In this document: positions 8,942-19,231 of the stretch, piece after piece | Position numbering within the stretch: position 1 is the first letter of the stretch | How the letters are laid out: every line of letters starts with the position of its first letter | NCBI GenBank assembly: GCA_026874595.1 | Contig: CM049318.1 | Span: 12,753,241 to 12,817,240, forward strand | Direction of reading: 5' to 3' | Origin: Sipunculus nudus | Lineage: Eukaryota; Annelida; Sipuncula; Golfingiida; Sipunculidae | DNA length: 64,000 bases | Program-made: the position numbers and the translations under genes | The notes under the pieces: model-generated | What the model saw: only the letters and a program-made list of their open reading frames with translations | What the model was told of the DNA's origin: nothing | The model's database searches: none

Positions 8942-11391
8942 TTTTTTAGCTCAGCTGACTTTCAGTCATGCTGGGCTATAGCGATGGGTCTTTGTCCAGC
9001 GTCCTTCCGTCTGTCCGTCCGGCCGTCCGTCCGGCCGGCCGTCCGTCCGTTAGCAGGGCACAAATCGTAACCGTAGGGGCTAGGGCCATGAACCCTATGC
9101 AGTCTTAGAGGTTATAAAAAGATCTCCTTGCAAACCTGAAATTAGGTCACTGCGACCTATATTCTCGAAGTTATGGGGTGTGTTTGCACCCCCCAGAAAT
9201 AACTCTTTGAGACAAAATTTTCATCCCAAACCTTCCATCTTTCACATACAGCTCACCTACCAACAGGGGAAGAACCATAATTTTTTTTAGGTCAAAAGGT
9301 CAAAGGTCAAGGTCACAGGAGCCTCTTCTTTGAAAAGCCTGTGGATGCATTTTAAGCCAACCCTTTCATCCCAATTCTTTGATCTTTCACATATAGCTCA
9401 CCTACTAAGTTGGAGAAAAATCCTATAGATTTTGAGGTCACAAGGTCAAAGGTCAGGGTCACAGGATCCACTTCTTTGAAAAGGTAGTGGACACATTTCA
9501 AGCTAGACTTTTCATTCCATACCTTCCAGCACTGATATCGCTTCTCTGCCAACAGGGGAAAAGACCTGTTGATTTTGAGGTCAAAGGTCAAGTTCACAGC
9601 ACCCACTTCTTGCGTGGAGTCATTTTCAGGCAAACTTTTCAATCTGTACCTTCCATCTGTCATATATGGCTGACCTACCAATAAGGGAAGAAGCCTATTG
9701 ATGTTGAGGTCAAAAAGTCAAAGGTCAAGGTCACAATATTTAATTGTTCTAAATGCTTGTGAGCATATTTCAAGTGTAACTGTTCAACCAAAACCTTCAG
9801 TCTTTCACATATGCCACATCTATGCATCACTCAGTTTGACTCAAACTTCATATTTATGGGTCTTTTTGCTTGAATAAATAACTTATTGATTTTGGGGTCA
9901 GCTGGTCAGCAGGTTAAAGGTTGCAGGTCAAAGTTATTCACCCATTGGTTGCCAAGTAATTACAACAGATTTAAGTGGTCAGTAGTTACCCATCATTTAG
10001 AAAGAATCCAGTTGATATATGGGCAAAAGGCCAAGGTCATAGGTCAGGGATGTTCACAATTACTTATTTTATAGACCATCTCTATTTTTCTTGTATATAT
10101 AACCATCCCACTCCAGCTGGTACATCTCCCTGTGTGGCTGTAATTGTGAGTGACACTGGTGACATATGACTCCCTTTTGTATCAGCCTATTAAGTGATAA
10201 GGCTCAGTGATAAGTACCTCGTTACTTCATAACAAAAACACTGTTGTCAGAATGCTTCAGCCAGGCATTAAGACTATGAGAGTATAGTATTAAGGTTTAG
10301 CTACTGATTTATAAGATGATGGGAACATTTTGCAGTTTATTTTATGGAATCCTAGCAATAAACTTAGTTTCCTAGATATCTGAATATTTTAATATATATC
10401 ACCACATATAAAAGCAAGTGTTTGTTCTCATAATATGTGGATGTGTACCTTGATTTAGGATGGCTTTTTGTTTTATTTCAAGACTCTTAGTCATGCTTTC
10501 TGCATTTCTTTTCTTTTAGGTTTGGCAGTTTACCTACCCTGCTGACCCCATTGAAAAGCAGAGTGATAATAAAAAATATTGGACTTACACTTTTTACAAT
10601 TGCATATCTATAAATCTGATATGAGGGCCTGGACATGCCTTTTGAATTATTTTGGGCATTTATTACTGGATAATTTGCCCCAAGTTTGGTCTCATATTGG
10701 AAAATGTGGGATATCAAATGTCATACTTGTCAGAAATCCATTATGTCTGCCAGTTAGCCACCTTAGAAATTCTTTCTTCAGGGCAGTTTCAGTAATTTTT
10801 CTTTAATGTTTGGTCCGATTTTGAGAATGTTTGTTGTCTGATTTCAGACTTGTCAGAAGTCCAATATGGCCACCAGGCAACCATCTTTTAATTCCTTTTG
10901 ATCATATTATCTCAAGAACAGTTAAAGTGAATTCAGTTGGATGTATATTTATGTAATCTTGTAAAGGATTGGGTCAAATATTTCTGAATAAATATTACCA
11001 TCATTTATAAAAGTGCAATACAGTTGGCTTGTATTGAATAAAAATTCATACAGAAGCACCTGTTTCTCAATAATTCTTGCATGTATTTCCTTGATTTTTG
11101 CTATATATTTTGATCTTATATTTGCCCTTTGTGGTGTTCCTTTTGAGACTGACAGGTTTCAAGCAAGCTGTTGGAATAGTTCCTGATAGCTTAACAATCA
11201 TGCATTTTCCTCAGACCATCAATTCACTGTGTTTTAACCAGACATAGGTGATATATATTTCTGTTGTCATAGAAATTTTCAACAAATTGGCAAATTGGTT
11301 CTTCAAAATTTGACAGGAAGTTGTGAATCTCAGTCCATGATGTCACAGGTCATGCTTGGCAGCTGAGCGTCATGACCCATGGGTCACTTGT
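8942..11391 (-). mobile_element. pearl-like non-autonomous element, copy 2
   Basis: This is nearly identical to copy 1 over its whole length. The main difference is a GGCCGGCCGTCCGTCC expansion in the tetranucleotide tract near 9030, plus scattered substitutions. It sits at the same base of the array unit and is surrounded by the same units. It therefore arose by duplication of a 3.7 kb segment and not by a second insertion. Ends, palindrome, hairpin and AGGTCA cores are as in copy 1. Confidence 0.65.
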
Positions 11392-11404
11392 CTTAGATGA
11401 GCAC

Positions 11405-11477
11405 GGGCGTGTGGCGCAATGGATAACGCGTCTGACTACGGATCAGAAGATTCCAGGTTCGAATCCTGGCACTCTCG
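11405..11477 (+). tRNA. tRNA-Arg(ACG) with one acceptor mismatch
   Basis: The anticodon ACG and both promoter boxes are intact. The acceptor 3' strand is CACTCTC, giving a C4:U69 mismatch. The proximal terminator is TTT only. It is the duplicate partner of the intact copy at 7699, so the mismatch arose after the 3.7 kb duplication. It is probably still foldable. Confidence 0.8.
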
Positions 11478-12037
11478 AAACCTTTCACAGACGAAAAATC
11501 AAATGTCTTTTTCTACATCTGTTCGTGCATGTTCAAAATTATTTAATCACTCTGACTTTTATTTTCAAGAAACAAAAAAAAAAGGACTTATTTTCAAGAA
11601 TGGGACTTTCGGTAGATCGTTTTCCATGTTAAATACATCATTTACTGTTTTATAAAACCATATAATTAGTGTGTTAGTGTTACCATAATATTCCAGGCGC
11701 GATTCCTGGAATTCTCGCTACCTTTCCTTATATGTGACTCATCATCGGCCGATATTTAAAATGTTATAAAGGGCTTTTACGTTTAGTTTTCTACCTAAAG
11801 ATACTGGCGCCCTCGAAATCTTTTCGAGATGAAGCAAGTATGTACCTTTTATAAAATCACCTGACTTCGGTCGGATGTGTAAAAATACTGGACGGATACA
11901 CAATATATTCACATGCACATTACACGGTAAATCGGCATTTCCGGACACTATCAATGCCTGCGAAGGCCCTCACCATGTCTTGAGGAGGCACACTAGAACA
12001 TGAAATCGGAGTTCTTCCTTTTTTCTTAGATGAGCAC

Positions 12038-12110
12038 GGGCGTGTGGCGCAATGGATAACGCGTCTGACTACGGATCAGAAGATTCTAGGTTCGAATCCT
12101 AGCACGCTCG
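12038..12110 (+). tRNA. tRNA-Arg(ACG) with a compensated T-stem change
   Basis: The acceptor and anticodon arms are normal. The T-stem reads CTAGG/CCTAG, so the usual C50-G64 pair is U50-A64 and remains paired. The copy at 2137 has only the 3' half of this change. The 3' flank is ATACCTTTTACGGACGAAG. The B box becomes AGGTTCGAATCCT with its core unchanged. Confidence 0.9.
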
Positions 12111-12668
12111 ATACCTTTTACGGACGAAGAATCAAATGTTTTTTTCTCCATCTGTTCGTGCATGTTCAAAATTATTTAATCACTCTGACTTTTATTTTCA
12201 AGAAACAAAAAAAGGAACTTATTTTTAAGGATGGAACTTTCGGTAGAACGTTTTCCATGTTAAATACATCATTTACTGTTTTATAAAACCATATAATTAG
12301 TGTGTTAGTGTTACCATAATATTCCAGGCGCGATTCCTGGAATTCTCGCTACCTTTCCTTATACGTGACTCATCAACGGCCGATATTGAAAATGTTACAA
12401 AGGGCTTTTACGTTGAGTTTTCTACGTAAAGATACTGGCGCCCTCGAAATCTTTTCGAGATGAAGCAAGTATGTACCTTTTAAAAAATCACCTGACTTCG
12501 GTCGGATGTGTAAAAATACTGGACGGATACACAATATATTCACATGCACATCACACCGTAAATCGGCATTTCTAGACAATATCAATTCCTGCGAATGCCC
12601 TCACCATGTCTTGAGGAGGCACACTAGAACATGAAATCGGAGTTCTTCCTTTTAATTTGGAGGAGCAC

Positions 12669-12741
12669 GGGTGTGTGGCGCAATGGATAACGGGTCTGAC
12701 TACGGATCAGAAGTTTCCAGGTTCCAATCCTGGCACGCTCG
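12669..12741 (+). pseudogene. degenerate tRNA-Arg(ACG)
   Basis: The T-loop reads TTCCAAT, so the conserved G57 of the B box is lost. D-stem position 25 is G opposite G10. The acceptor has a U4:G69 wobble. The upstream flank (GGAGGAGCACGG) and downstream flank (GGTACC) are also diverged. The anticodon ACG remains. Weak Pol III recruitment is expected from the B-box change. Confidence 0.75.
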
Positions 12742-13288
12742 GTACCTTTTACGGAAGAAGAATCAAATGTTTTTTTCTCCATATGTTCGTGCATTATTTA
12801 ATCACTCTGACTTTTATTTTGAAGAAACAAAAAAAGGACTTATTTTCAAGGATGGGACTTTCGGTAGATCGTTTTCCATGTTAAATACATCATTTACTGT
12901 TTTGTAAACCCTATATTTAGTGTGTTAGTGTTACCATAATATTCCAGGCGCGATTCCTGGAATTCTCGCTACCTTTCCTTATATGTGACTCATCATCGGC
13001 CGATATTTAAAATGTTACAAAGGGCTTTTACGTTTAGTTTTCTACGTAAAGATACTGGCGCCCTCGAAATCTTTTCGAGATGAAGCAAGTATGTACCTTT
13101 TATAAAGTCACGTGACTTCGGTCGGATGTGTAAAAATACTGGACGGATACACAATATATTCACATGCACATCACACGGTAAATCGGCATTTCCGGACACT
13201 ATCAATGCCTGCGAAGGCCCTCACCATTTCTCGAGGAGGCACACTAGAACATGAAATCGGAGTTCTTCCTTTTATAATAGATGAGCAC

Positions 13289-13361
13289 GGGCGTGTGGCG
13301 CAATGGATAACGCGTCTGACTACGGATCAGAAGATTCCAGGTTCGAATCCTGGCACGCTCG
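13289..13361 (+). tRNA. tRNA-Arg(ACG), block C
   Basis: The cloverleaf is intact with TTTT downstream. It is the first of three near-identical 618-620 bp units. Confidence 0.95.
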
Positions 13362-13906
13362 AAACCTTTTACAGACGAAAAATCAAATGTCTTTTTCTCC
13401 CTCTGTTCGTGCATTTAATCAATCTGACTTTTATTTTCAAGAAACAAAAAAGGGACTTATTTTTAAGGATGGGACTTTCGGTAGAACGTTTTCCATGTTA
13501 AATACATCATTTACTGTTTTATAAAACCATATAATTAGTGTGTTAGTGTTACCATAATATTCCAGGCGCGATTCCTGGAATTCTCGCTACCTTTCCTTAT
13601 ATGTGACTCATCATCGGCCGATATTTAAAATGTTACAAAGGGCTTTTACGTTTAGTTTTCTACGTAAAGATACTGGCGCCCTCGAAATCTTTTCGAGATG
13701 AAGCAAGTATGTACCTTTTATAAAGTCACGTGACTTCGGTCGGATGTGTAAAAATACTGGACGGATACACAATATATTCACATGCACATCACACGGTAAA
13801 TCGGCATTTCCGGACACTATCAATGCCTGCGAAGGCCCTCACCATTTCTCGAGGAGGCACACTAGAACATGAAATCGGAGTTCTTCCTTTTATAATAGAT
13901 GAGCAC

Positions 13907-13979
13907 GGGCGTGTGGCGCAATGGATAACGCGTCTGACTACGGATCAGAAGATTCCAGGTTCGAATCCTGGCACGTTCG
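13907..13979 (+). tRNA. tRNA-Arg(ACG) with an extra G-U acceptor pair
   Basis: The acceptor 3' strand is CACGTTC, giving G3:U70 next to the usual G2:U71. All other arms are standard. G3:U70 is the alanine identity pair in tRNA-Ala, so some mischarging is conceivable. That is inference from the known role of G3:U70. Confidence 0.88.
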
Positions 13980-14524
13980 AAACCTTTTACAGACGAAAAA
14001 TCAAATGTCTTTTTCTCCCTCTGTTCGTGCATTTAATCAATCTGACTTTTATTTTCAAGAAACAAAAAAGGGACTTATTTTTAAGGATGGGACTTTCGGT
14101 AGAACGTTTTCCATGTTAAATACATCATTTACTGTTTTATAAAACCATATAATTAGTGTGTTAGTGTTACCATAATATTCCAGGCGCGATTCCTGGAATT
14201 CTCGCTACCTTTCCTTATACGTGACTCATCATCGGCCGATATTTAAAATGTTACAAAGGGCTTTTACGTTTAGTTTTCTACGTAAAGATACTGGCGCCCT
14301 CGAAATCTTTTCGAGATGAAGCAATTATGTACCTTTCATAAAATCACGTGACTTCGGTCGGATTTGTAAAAATACTGGACGGATACACAATATATTCACA
14401 TGCACATCACACGGTAAATCGGCATTTCCGGACACTATCAATGCCTGCGAAGGCCCTCACCATTTCTCGAGGAGGCACACTAGAACATGAAATCGGAGTT
14501 CTTCCTTTTATAATAGATGAGCAC

Positions 14525-14597
14525 GGGCGTGTGGCGCAATGGATAACGCGTCTGACTACGGATCAGAAGATTCCAGGTTCGAATCCTGGCACGCTCG
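14525..14597 (+). tRNA. tRNA-Arg(ACG), block C, last unit
   Basis: The cloverleaf is intact, with the ATACC 3' flank and TTTT. The unit downstream is rearranged at ~14730 and then interrupted by the KDZ-like transposon. Confidence 0.95.
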
Positions 14598-14787
14598 ATA
14601 CCTTTTACAGACGAAAAATCAAATGTCTTTTTCTCCCTCTGATCGTGCATTTAATCAATCTGACTTTTATTTTCAAGAAACAAAAAAGGGACTTATTTTT
14701 AAGGATGGGACTTTCAGTAGAACGTTTTCGTGCATGTTCAAAATTATTTAATCACTCTGTATATATAGGATTTGCCAGTTTTTGACC

Positions 14788-15200
14788 ACTTGACGAGTGA
14801 TTTGCGACTCGCCTAGTGGGCAATTACGAGTCGCGAACGTGCAAAATCGAGTCGTTATCAGTCGTCAAGATGCAAATACGAGTTGCCACGTTATCACTTG
14901 ACGAGTGCTTTGCGCCTCGTTTAGTGGTCAATTACGAGTCGCGAACGTGTATAAACGAGCCGGAACCAGTCGTCAAGATTCAAATACGAGTTACCACATG
15001 ACAAGTACTGCTCGTCGTGTGGTCAATAACGACTCGTCATTTCTTATTTACGAGTCCCGAACGTGTAAAAACGAGTCGGAACCAGTCGTCAAGATGTAAA
15101 TAGGATTTACCACATTAAGAGTACTGCTCGTCGAGTGGTCAATAACGACCCGTCATTTCTTATTTACGAGTCGCGAACGTCTATAAACGAGTAAATAATA
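14788..15200 (+). repeat. left subterminal repeats of the KDZ-like element
   Basis: There are about four diverged copies of a 105-120 bp motif, starting near 14788, 14895, 14998 and 15115. They share TTACGAGTCGCGAACGTG, ACCAGTCGTCAAGAT and AGTGGTCAAT. Reverse complements of the same words appear in the right-end repeats. Subterminal repeats of this kind often serve as transposase binding sites. That role is inferred. Confidence 0.75.
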
Positions 15201-15930
15201 GTCTCGTGAAGTGGTTATAGTAGCAACTTGCTAAAAGAGTCTTCAGTACACAGAAGAATCGCCAGTATACAGAATAGAGTCCGTGCATGATTTTTGACAA
15301 GAAAAAAAATAATATTTTAGATTGTATTGTGATCAACAAACAACGAGTCGTTATGCATTATTTAAGAGTTATCAAGATACAAAGCAAATAAAAACATAGA
15401 AAAAGATCAATTCCAATTCAGTTAAATCAATCTATTAAGTTCAAGTTCAGCTCACAATTCTGAAAGTTGCCCATCATTTGAATAAAAGAGATTTCATAAT
15501 GGTCAATATGCTGCAGGGATGTGTGTAATTACAGGTGGTATCTGTTATATTAACTTAAAACCATGTCCTATTACTCTTACTATTACTATATTATGTAGTT
15601 TACATTGTTTATACTTTGCAAAATAAACATGTACACCAGTAGATTAGTGGACCAAGTTACAGATAAACAATTGGGTATGTGAATTTTCTCCGCCGACCAA
15701 GCCTTTCATTTAACTGTTTCTAACATATTACTGAAACTATATACAGGAATAAATTTGTTGAAAAATATCCATCAGAGAGATAAATAGGGAAGAATATTTA
15801 CAGTAAACGATATAGAACATAAAAATTTCTGTTAAAAATTGGGTCCAGTATTTAATGAAGTGCAATTTTTATGAATATTTATGTTGGAGCCTGTTTGAGG
15901 ATCTGGCCCATTTTTCGATGGGCTTGGCCC
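15201..15930. other. KDZ interior, no gene seen
   Basis: This is AT-rich sequence between the left subterminal repeats and the hairpin at 15939. I see no frame, RNA gene or repeat I can support. Confidence 0.5.
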
Positions 15931-15938
15931 ATATTAGG

Positions 15939-15986
15939 ATCCGTTATTGGGCTGCCCATCTGCATATTGGCAGCCCAATAACGGAT
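15939..15986. repeat. perfect 18-bp inverted repeat
   Basis: ATCCGTTATTGGGCTGCC and its exact reverse complement flank a 12-nt spacer. Related GGGC-rich words (CGATGGGCTTGGCCCAT, CGATGGGCTTGATCC) lie outside it. It could be a small MITE, a transposase site or a hairpin of the element's transcript. It lies about 60 bp upstream of the Ulp1-like frame. Confidence 0.8.
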
Positions 15987-16049
15987 TTGATACCATGCAC
16001 TTTCTGTCCCATCTGCCGATGGGCTTGATCCAATAACTGATTTTAGTTT

Positions 16050-16720
16050 TTGTTAGTTATACGTAATTATTTTATTATCTTGATAACGTTTAAGTTATAT
16101 ACCAGTAACCTGGTAGGTCAGCATTTGTTCTTACAGTTTAATAACACACAGTTTGACAACACACGCTATCGCGAACTGCTTGATGCGCACATCAGTAATG
16201 TCTTTTCAAGAAAGATGTCAGGTATCATCACCAACCAAAGGTATGACGACATTCTGAATCATTTGCAAAACCCACATGTTCCAACAGATCCTCACTTAAA
16301 GTTCTACGTAAAATCTAAAGGATTCAAAATTATAGATTTGCCTGCTCGTGGGGTGTCCAACACACCTGTTATTCCCTCTAAAGACATTCCAGCTGGCGCC
16401 TTTTTCCAAATTTTGCATGTAGATAAAAATCATTGGATTACCATATCAAACATTGGACAGCCCAAAAACTGTGTCGCCATATATGACTCAATGGTAAAGA
16501 AACCCATCCATAGATGAAACTATAAGGATCTTATCCGAAACTTCACCAGCAGTCAACACCCTAGGATGCTTGTGATGAATGTCCACAGACAGACAAATGC
16601 AAGTGACTGTGGCGATTTTGCCTTGGCCTTTGCAAAGACACTACTCTCCAGCAATGAGCCCTGCAGCCAAACTACATTTACCCTCGGCTTCATCTCTGTG
16701 ATAAACTGAAGATAGGAGTA
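16050..16720 (+). pseudogene. Ulp1-like (C48) cysteine protease of the KDZ-like element
   Basis: An open frame of 155 codons ends at a TGA (16515), but recognisable protein continues in the same frame beyond it. His-Trp of the protease is in KNHWITISN (near residue 129). The Asp is in YDSM (near 146). A Gln (HRQTN) and the Cys in SDCGDF follow the stop. This H-D-Q-C order is that of Ulp1/SENP proteases. The following helix region continues only in another frame (LPDFPAAL), implying a frameshift near 16690. Ulp1-like proteases are carried by several large eukaryotic DNA transposons. No true start is evident, and the N-terminal ~25 residues may be non-coding. Confidence 0.6.
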
Positions 16721-16745
16721 CTGCCCGACTTCCCTGCTGCTCTCA

Positions 16746-17114
16746 TTACCTCATCCAGCTGGTATGTCCTACACTGTATAGAAGACTATCAACCAAATTC
16801 CTGGTATTCTTAAAGCGGTTAAGTGCAAATACATGCAGTTTACACGCATTGTGATAAATCACAGTTGTGTGCATTTTTGTAAACCGGCGGACAAAGATTT
16901 CGAACGCTGTCCGTGGAGACTCCGCAGACGACATAACCTGGAACCCAAGGCAAACTCCATGGTGACACAAAATAGTGAATAAGCCGGGTGTAAGCCTTGA
17001 ATGTTTCATGCTGACTTTTCGGCAGCCACCCTCAGAGAATTGGGTGGACTTGTCCTTGTCAGCGGCATAGGTGGCATTACGATATAGTGGCATGGTAAAC
17101 TTGGAAAAATTCAA
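16746..17114 (-). pseudogene. KDZ-type transposase fragment
   Basis: This 122-residue frame contains a block typical of Kyakuja-Dileera-Zisupton transposases as I remember them. The order is PGLFTILCHHGVCLGFQVM, then SAESPRTAFEIFVRRF, then VIYHNACKLHVFALNR and a NLVDSLL...GHTSW tail. Where the family has the catalytic Asp (YDNAC), this copy has His, so it is probably dead. It is convergent with the Ulp1-like remnant, 26-50 bp away. Only the C-terminal half of the catalytic domain is visible. No upstream exon is evident before 17366. Confidence 0.6.
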
Positions 17115-17299
17115 GCAGCTCTTCGACTTGAAGGGGCATTCTACCTACTCTAGCATTGCCGTTATCAAAGCTCCAAGAGTTTCATTTGTTTCAAGCAATG
17201 ATATCACAAATAGATAACAAGAGTATTCATGAATACCACTGCAGTGGATCCGTTGAATGGTTAATAAAATACCAGAACAAGCAAATATATACATATATC

Positions 17300-17595
17300 T
17301 GTAGGATTTAGGAATTGAGACCTGCTCACAAATAAGAAAACTGCATGAGTAGGAAAGGCACTGCATGTATATAACCCCATGGGGTCTTTGTGTGCTTTAT
17401 GGTCACTGATGGGTACTAATTGCTCACAGCAGGGGTCAAGGGGGAGCGATAAGCATCACAGCCCTGCGAGGAAGTCGCTGGCTTCGCCGGGCCTCTTGCG
17501 TAATCCAGCTGGAACTGCATGGACCAGTGCCGACAGTCACCGAACCGGACATTAAAGCAGGCTTTCCAATCATACGCTGATAAACGGGTACCAAT
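17300..17595 (+). repeat. diverged direct repeat, copy 1
   Basis: This stretch from TTTAGGAATTGAGACCTG to CGGACATTAAAG is similar to 18108-18370. Shared landmarks in order are CTCACAAAT, TATATAACC, GGTCACT, CACAGCAGGGGTCAAGG and GACCGGACAT-like words. It may be an internal duplication of the transposon or two copies of an unrecognised repeat. Confidence 0.6.
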
Positions 17596-17732
17596 ACGGG
17601 TACCAATATGACCGGGGATACGAATACGTTTAGTGTTTTCACTTAACTATATGTTCGTCAAAGAAGTTAACTAGACCTAAACACAGTAAATTTAAGTATA
17701 AAAAAGCCATGTATAAGCGTATTTGTTTTATT

Positions 17733-17737
<5 letters not shown>

Positions 17738-17773
<36 letters not shown>

Positions 17774-17843
17774 ATATTATCTTCTTGAAAGATGAGAATC
17801 AAAATCAAAATTCTTTTTGGATGGGGGGGGGGGGGGGGGGGGG
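17738..17843. repeat. (CT)n and poly-G tracts
   Basis: A CT run of about 30 bp (17738-17768) is followed by a run of 21 G's (17823-17843). These are simple sequence. The homopolymer length may be unreliable in the assembly. Confidence 0.9.
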
Positions 17844-18107
17844 ATTGTGGTGGTGGTTAAATTGACGCGGGCGGTGCTTGAGAACCATGCCTTTTTGGCA
17901 ATTTCCTTTTTTTTTGCAGTTTCTCATTACACTTAATAACTAGACTTACTGTGAAGTAATTACTGGGTATGGTTAACTTAAAATTTATTTGAACTTTGAG
18001 CTTAATATGGTGAATTTATTATAAACTGAATCACTTAACAACTGGAGAATGCAATGACGGCACACGTGTACAAAAGGACGACAACAGGGCCCACTTTATG
18101 ACCTGCA

Positions 18108-18370
18108 GCTTCAAGAGTTAGGAATTTGGACCTGCATGCTCACAAATGAGGAATATACTTGAGTGGAAAACACGCTGTATATATAACCATCTGGGGTATT
18201 AGTGTGTCTTATTGGTCACTAACCCACAGCAGGGTCAAGGGGTCAGCATCACCGCGCAGACGTTTGGCTGGTGGCATCGCCTGGCCGCATAAGTAATCGG
18301 ACCAGAGCTGCAGGGACCAGAGCTTACGATTAACCGGACGGACATCAAGGATACGCCTAGACAATATCAA
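18108..18370 (+). repeat. diverged direct repeat, copy 2
   Basis: This is the second copy of the repeat at 17300-17595, about 810 bp downstream. Both lie inside the KDZ-like element. I see no coding or RNA signature in it. Confidence 0.6.
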
Positions 18371-18831
18371 GGCCAAATCATATCACCCCAAGACCTTAAT
18401 AGTTCAAAAGGCGTAACAGAAATTCTTTTAGTACGAGTATAAATATAGTACTCACGATGTTTTCAGGATACAATTCACGCCAACAACAGCACTCGATGGG
18501 ATTCCCATCCTCTATATGCAATATATTCTCCACATAAATTAAGTCTTCGTCATATGAAAATATTGTAACATATGAAAAAAATTAAAGACGAAGTGACAGA
18601 CGCAACTTAAAACATTATTGAATGTTTCACCACCAGTCATAAGCCTATGTACAAAATATACAAGTAATTGAATTTTTTGTTATGAGGGTTATTCCAGCGC
18701 ATGCAGTTATATTCCATATTTGTGAAAAGGCCCTAATCCTAAATTCACCAGAAATATATCTTGTCAGGTGGCCTCCGTATACTTAATTATATGCCTATTC
18801 AGTTGCCTTATACTTCCCGTTTAGTTGTTTA

Positions 18832-19137
18832 CAGGGGCGTCAATATAGGGGGGGGGGGGATGGGGGGTATATATACCCCCCACTTTTTGGCAAGGGGGAA
18901 ATGGTCAATGTTATCACCCCCCCCCCCCCACTTTTCAGAGAATAATATAATAATATTGCAAATGAAATTAATTAATAAATAGAATTAAATATTTTGGATT
19001 TATTTACTAAAAAATGTTATATCTAAACCCTGCTTAGAATTCACGAATACACTTTTTTTCTAAAACATTATACTTATCTGAAAAATGATCGAGTTTATAT
19101 ATATATATATAACAATTATATACATATATATATAATG

Positions 19138-19183
<46 letters not shown>

Positions 19184-19223
19184 AACTCATCCCCCCACCC
19201 TGGGAGAAAAATTGACGCCACTG
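18832..19223. mobile_element. hAT-like MITE nested in the KDZ-like element
   Basis: This 392-bp element is flanked by a perfect 8-bp duplication GTTGTTTA (18824-18831 and 19224-19231). The ends are CAGGGGCGTCAAT and, on the other strand, CAGTGGCGTCAAT. The 8-bp duplication and CAGKGGCG ends fit the hAT superfamily. The interior has poly-G/C tracts and a long (TA)n run and no coding capacity. Confidence 0.8.
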
Positions 19224-19231
19224 GTTGTTTA

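Larger units (their letters stand above)
11392..14759 (+). repeat. tRNA-Arg tandem array, block C (6 units)
   Basis: tRNA starts are spaced 633, 631, 620, 618 and 618 bp. The last three units share CCTTTTATAATAGATGAG upstream of the tRNA and form a recently homogenised group. The final unit is scrambled at about 14730: the GTAGAACGTTTTC segment joins TGCATGTTCAAAATT, which normally lies ~100 bp earlier. The block ends at the KDZ-like insertion. Confidence 0.92.
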
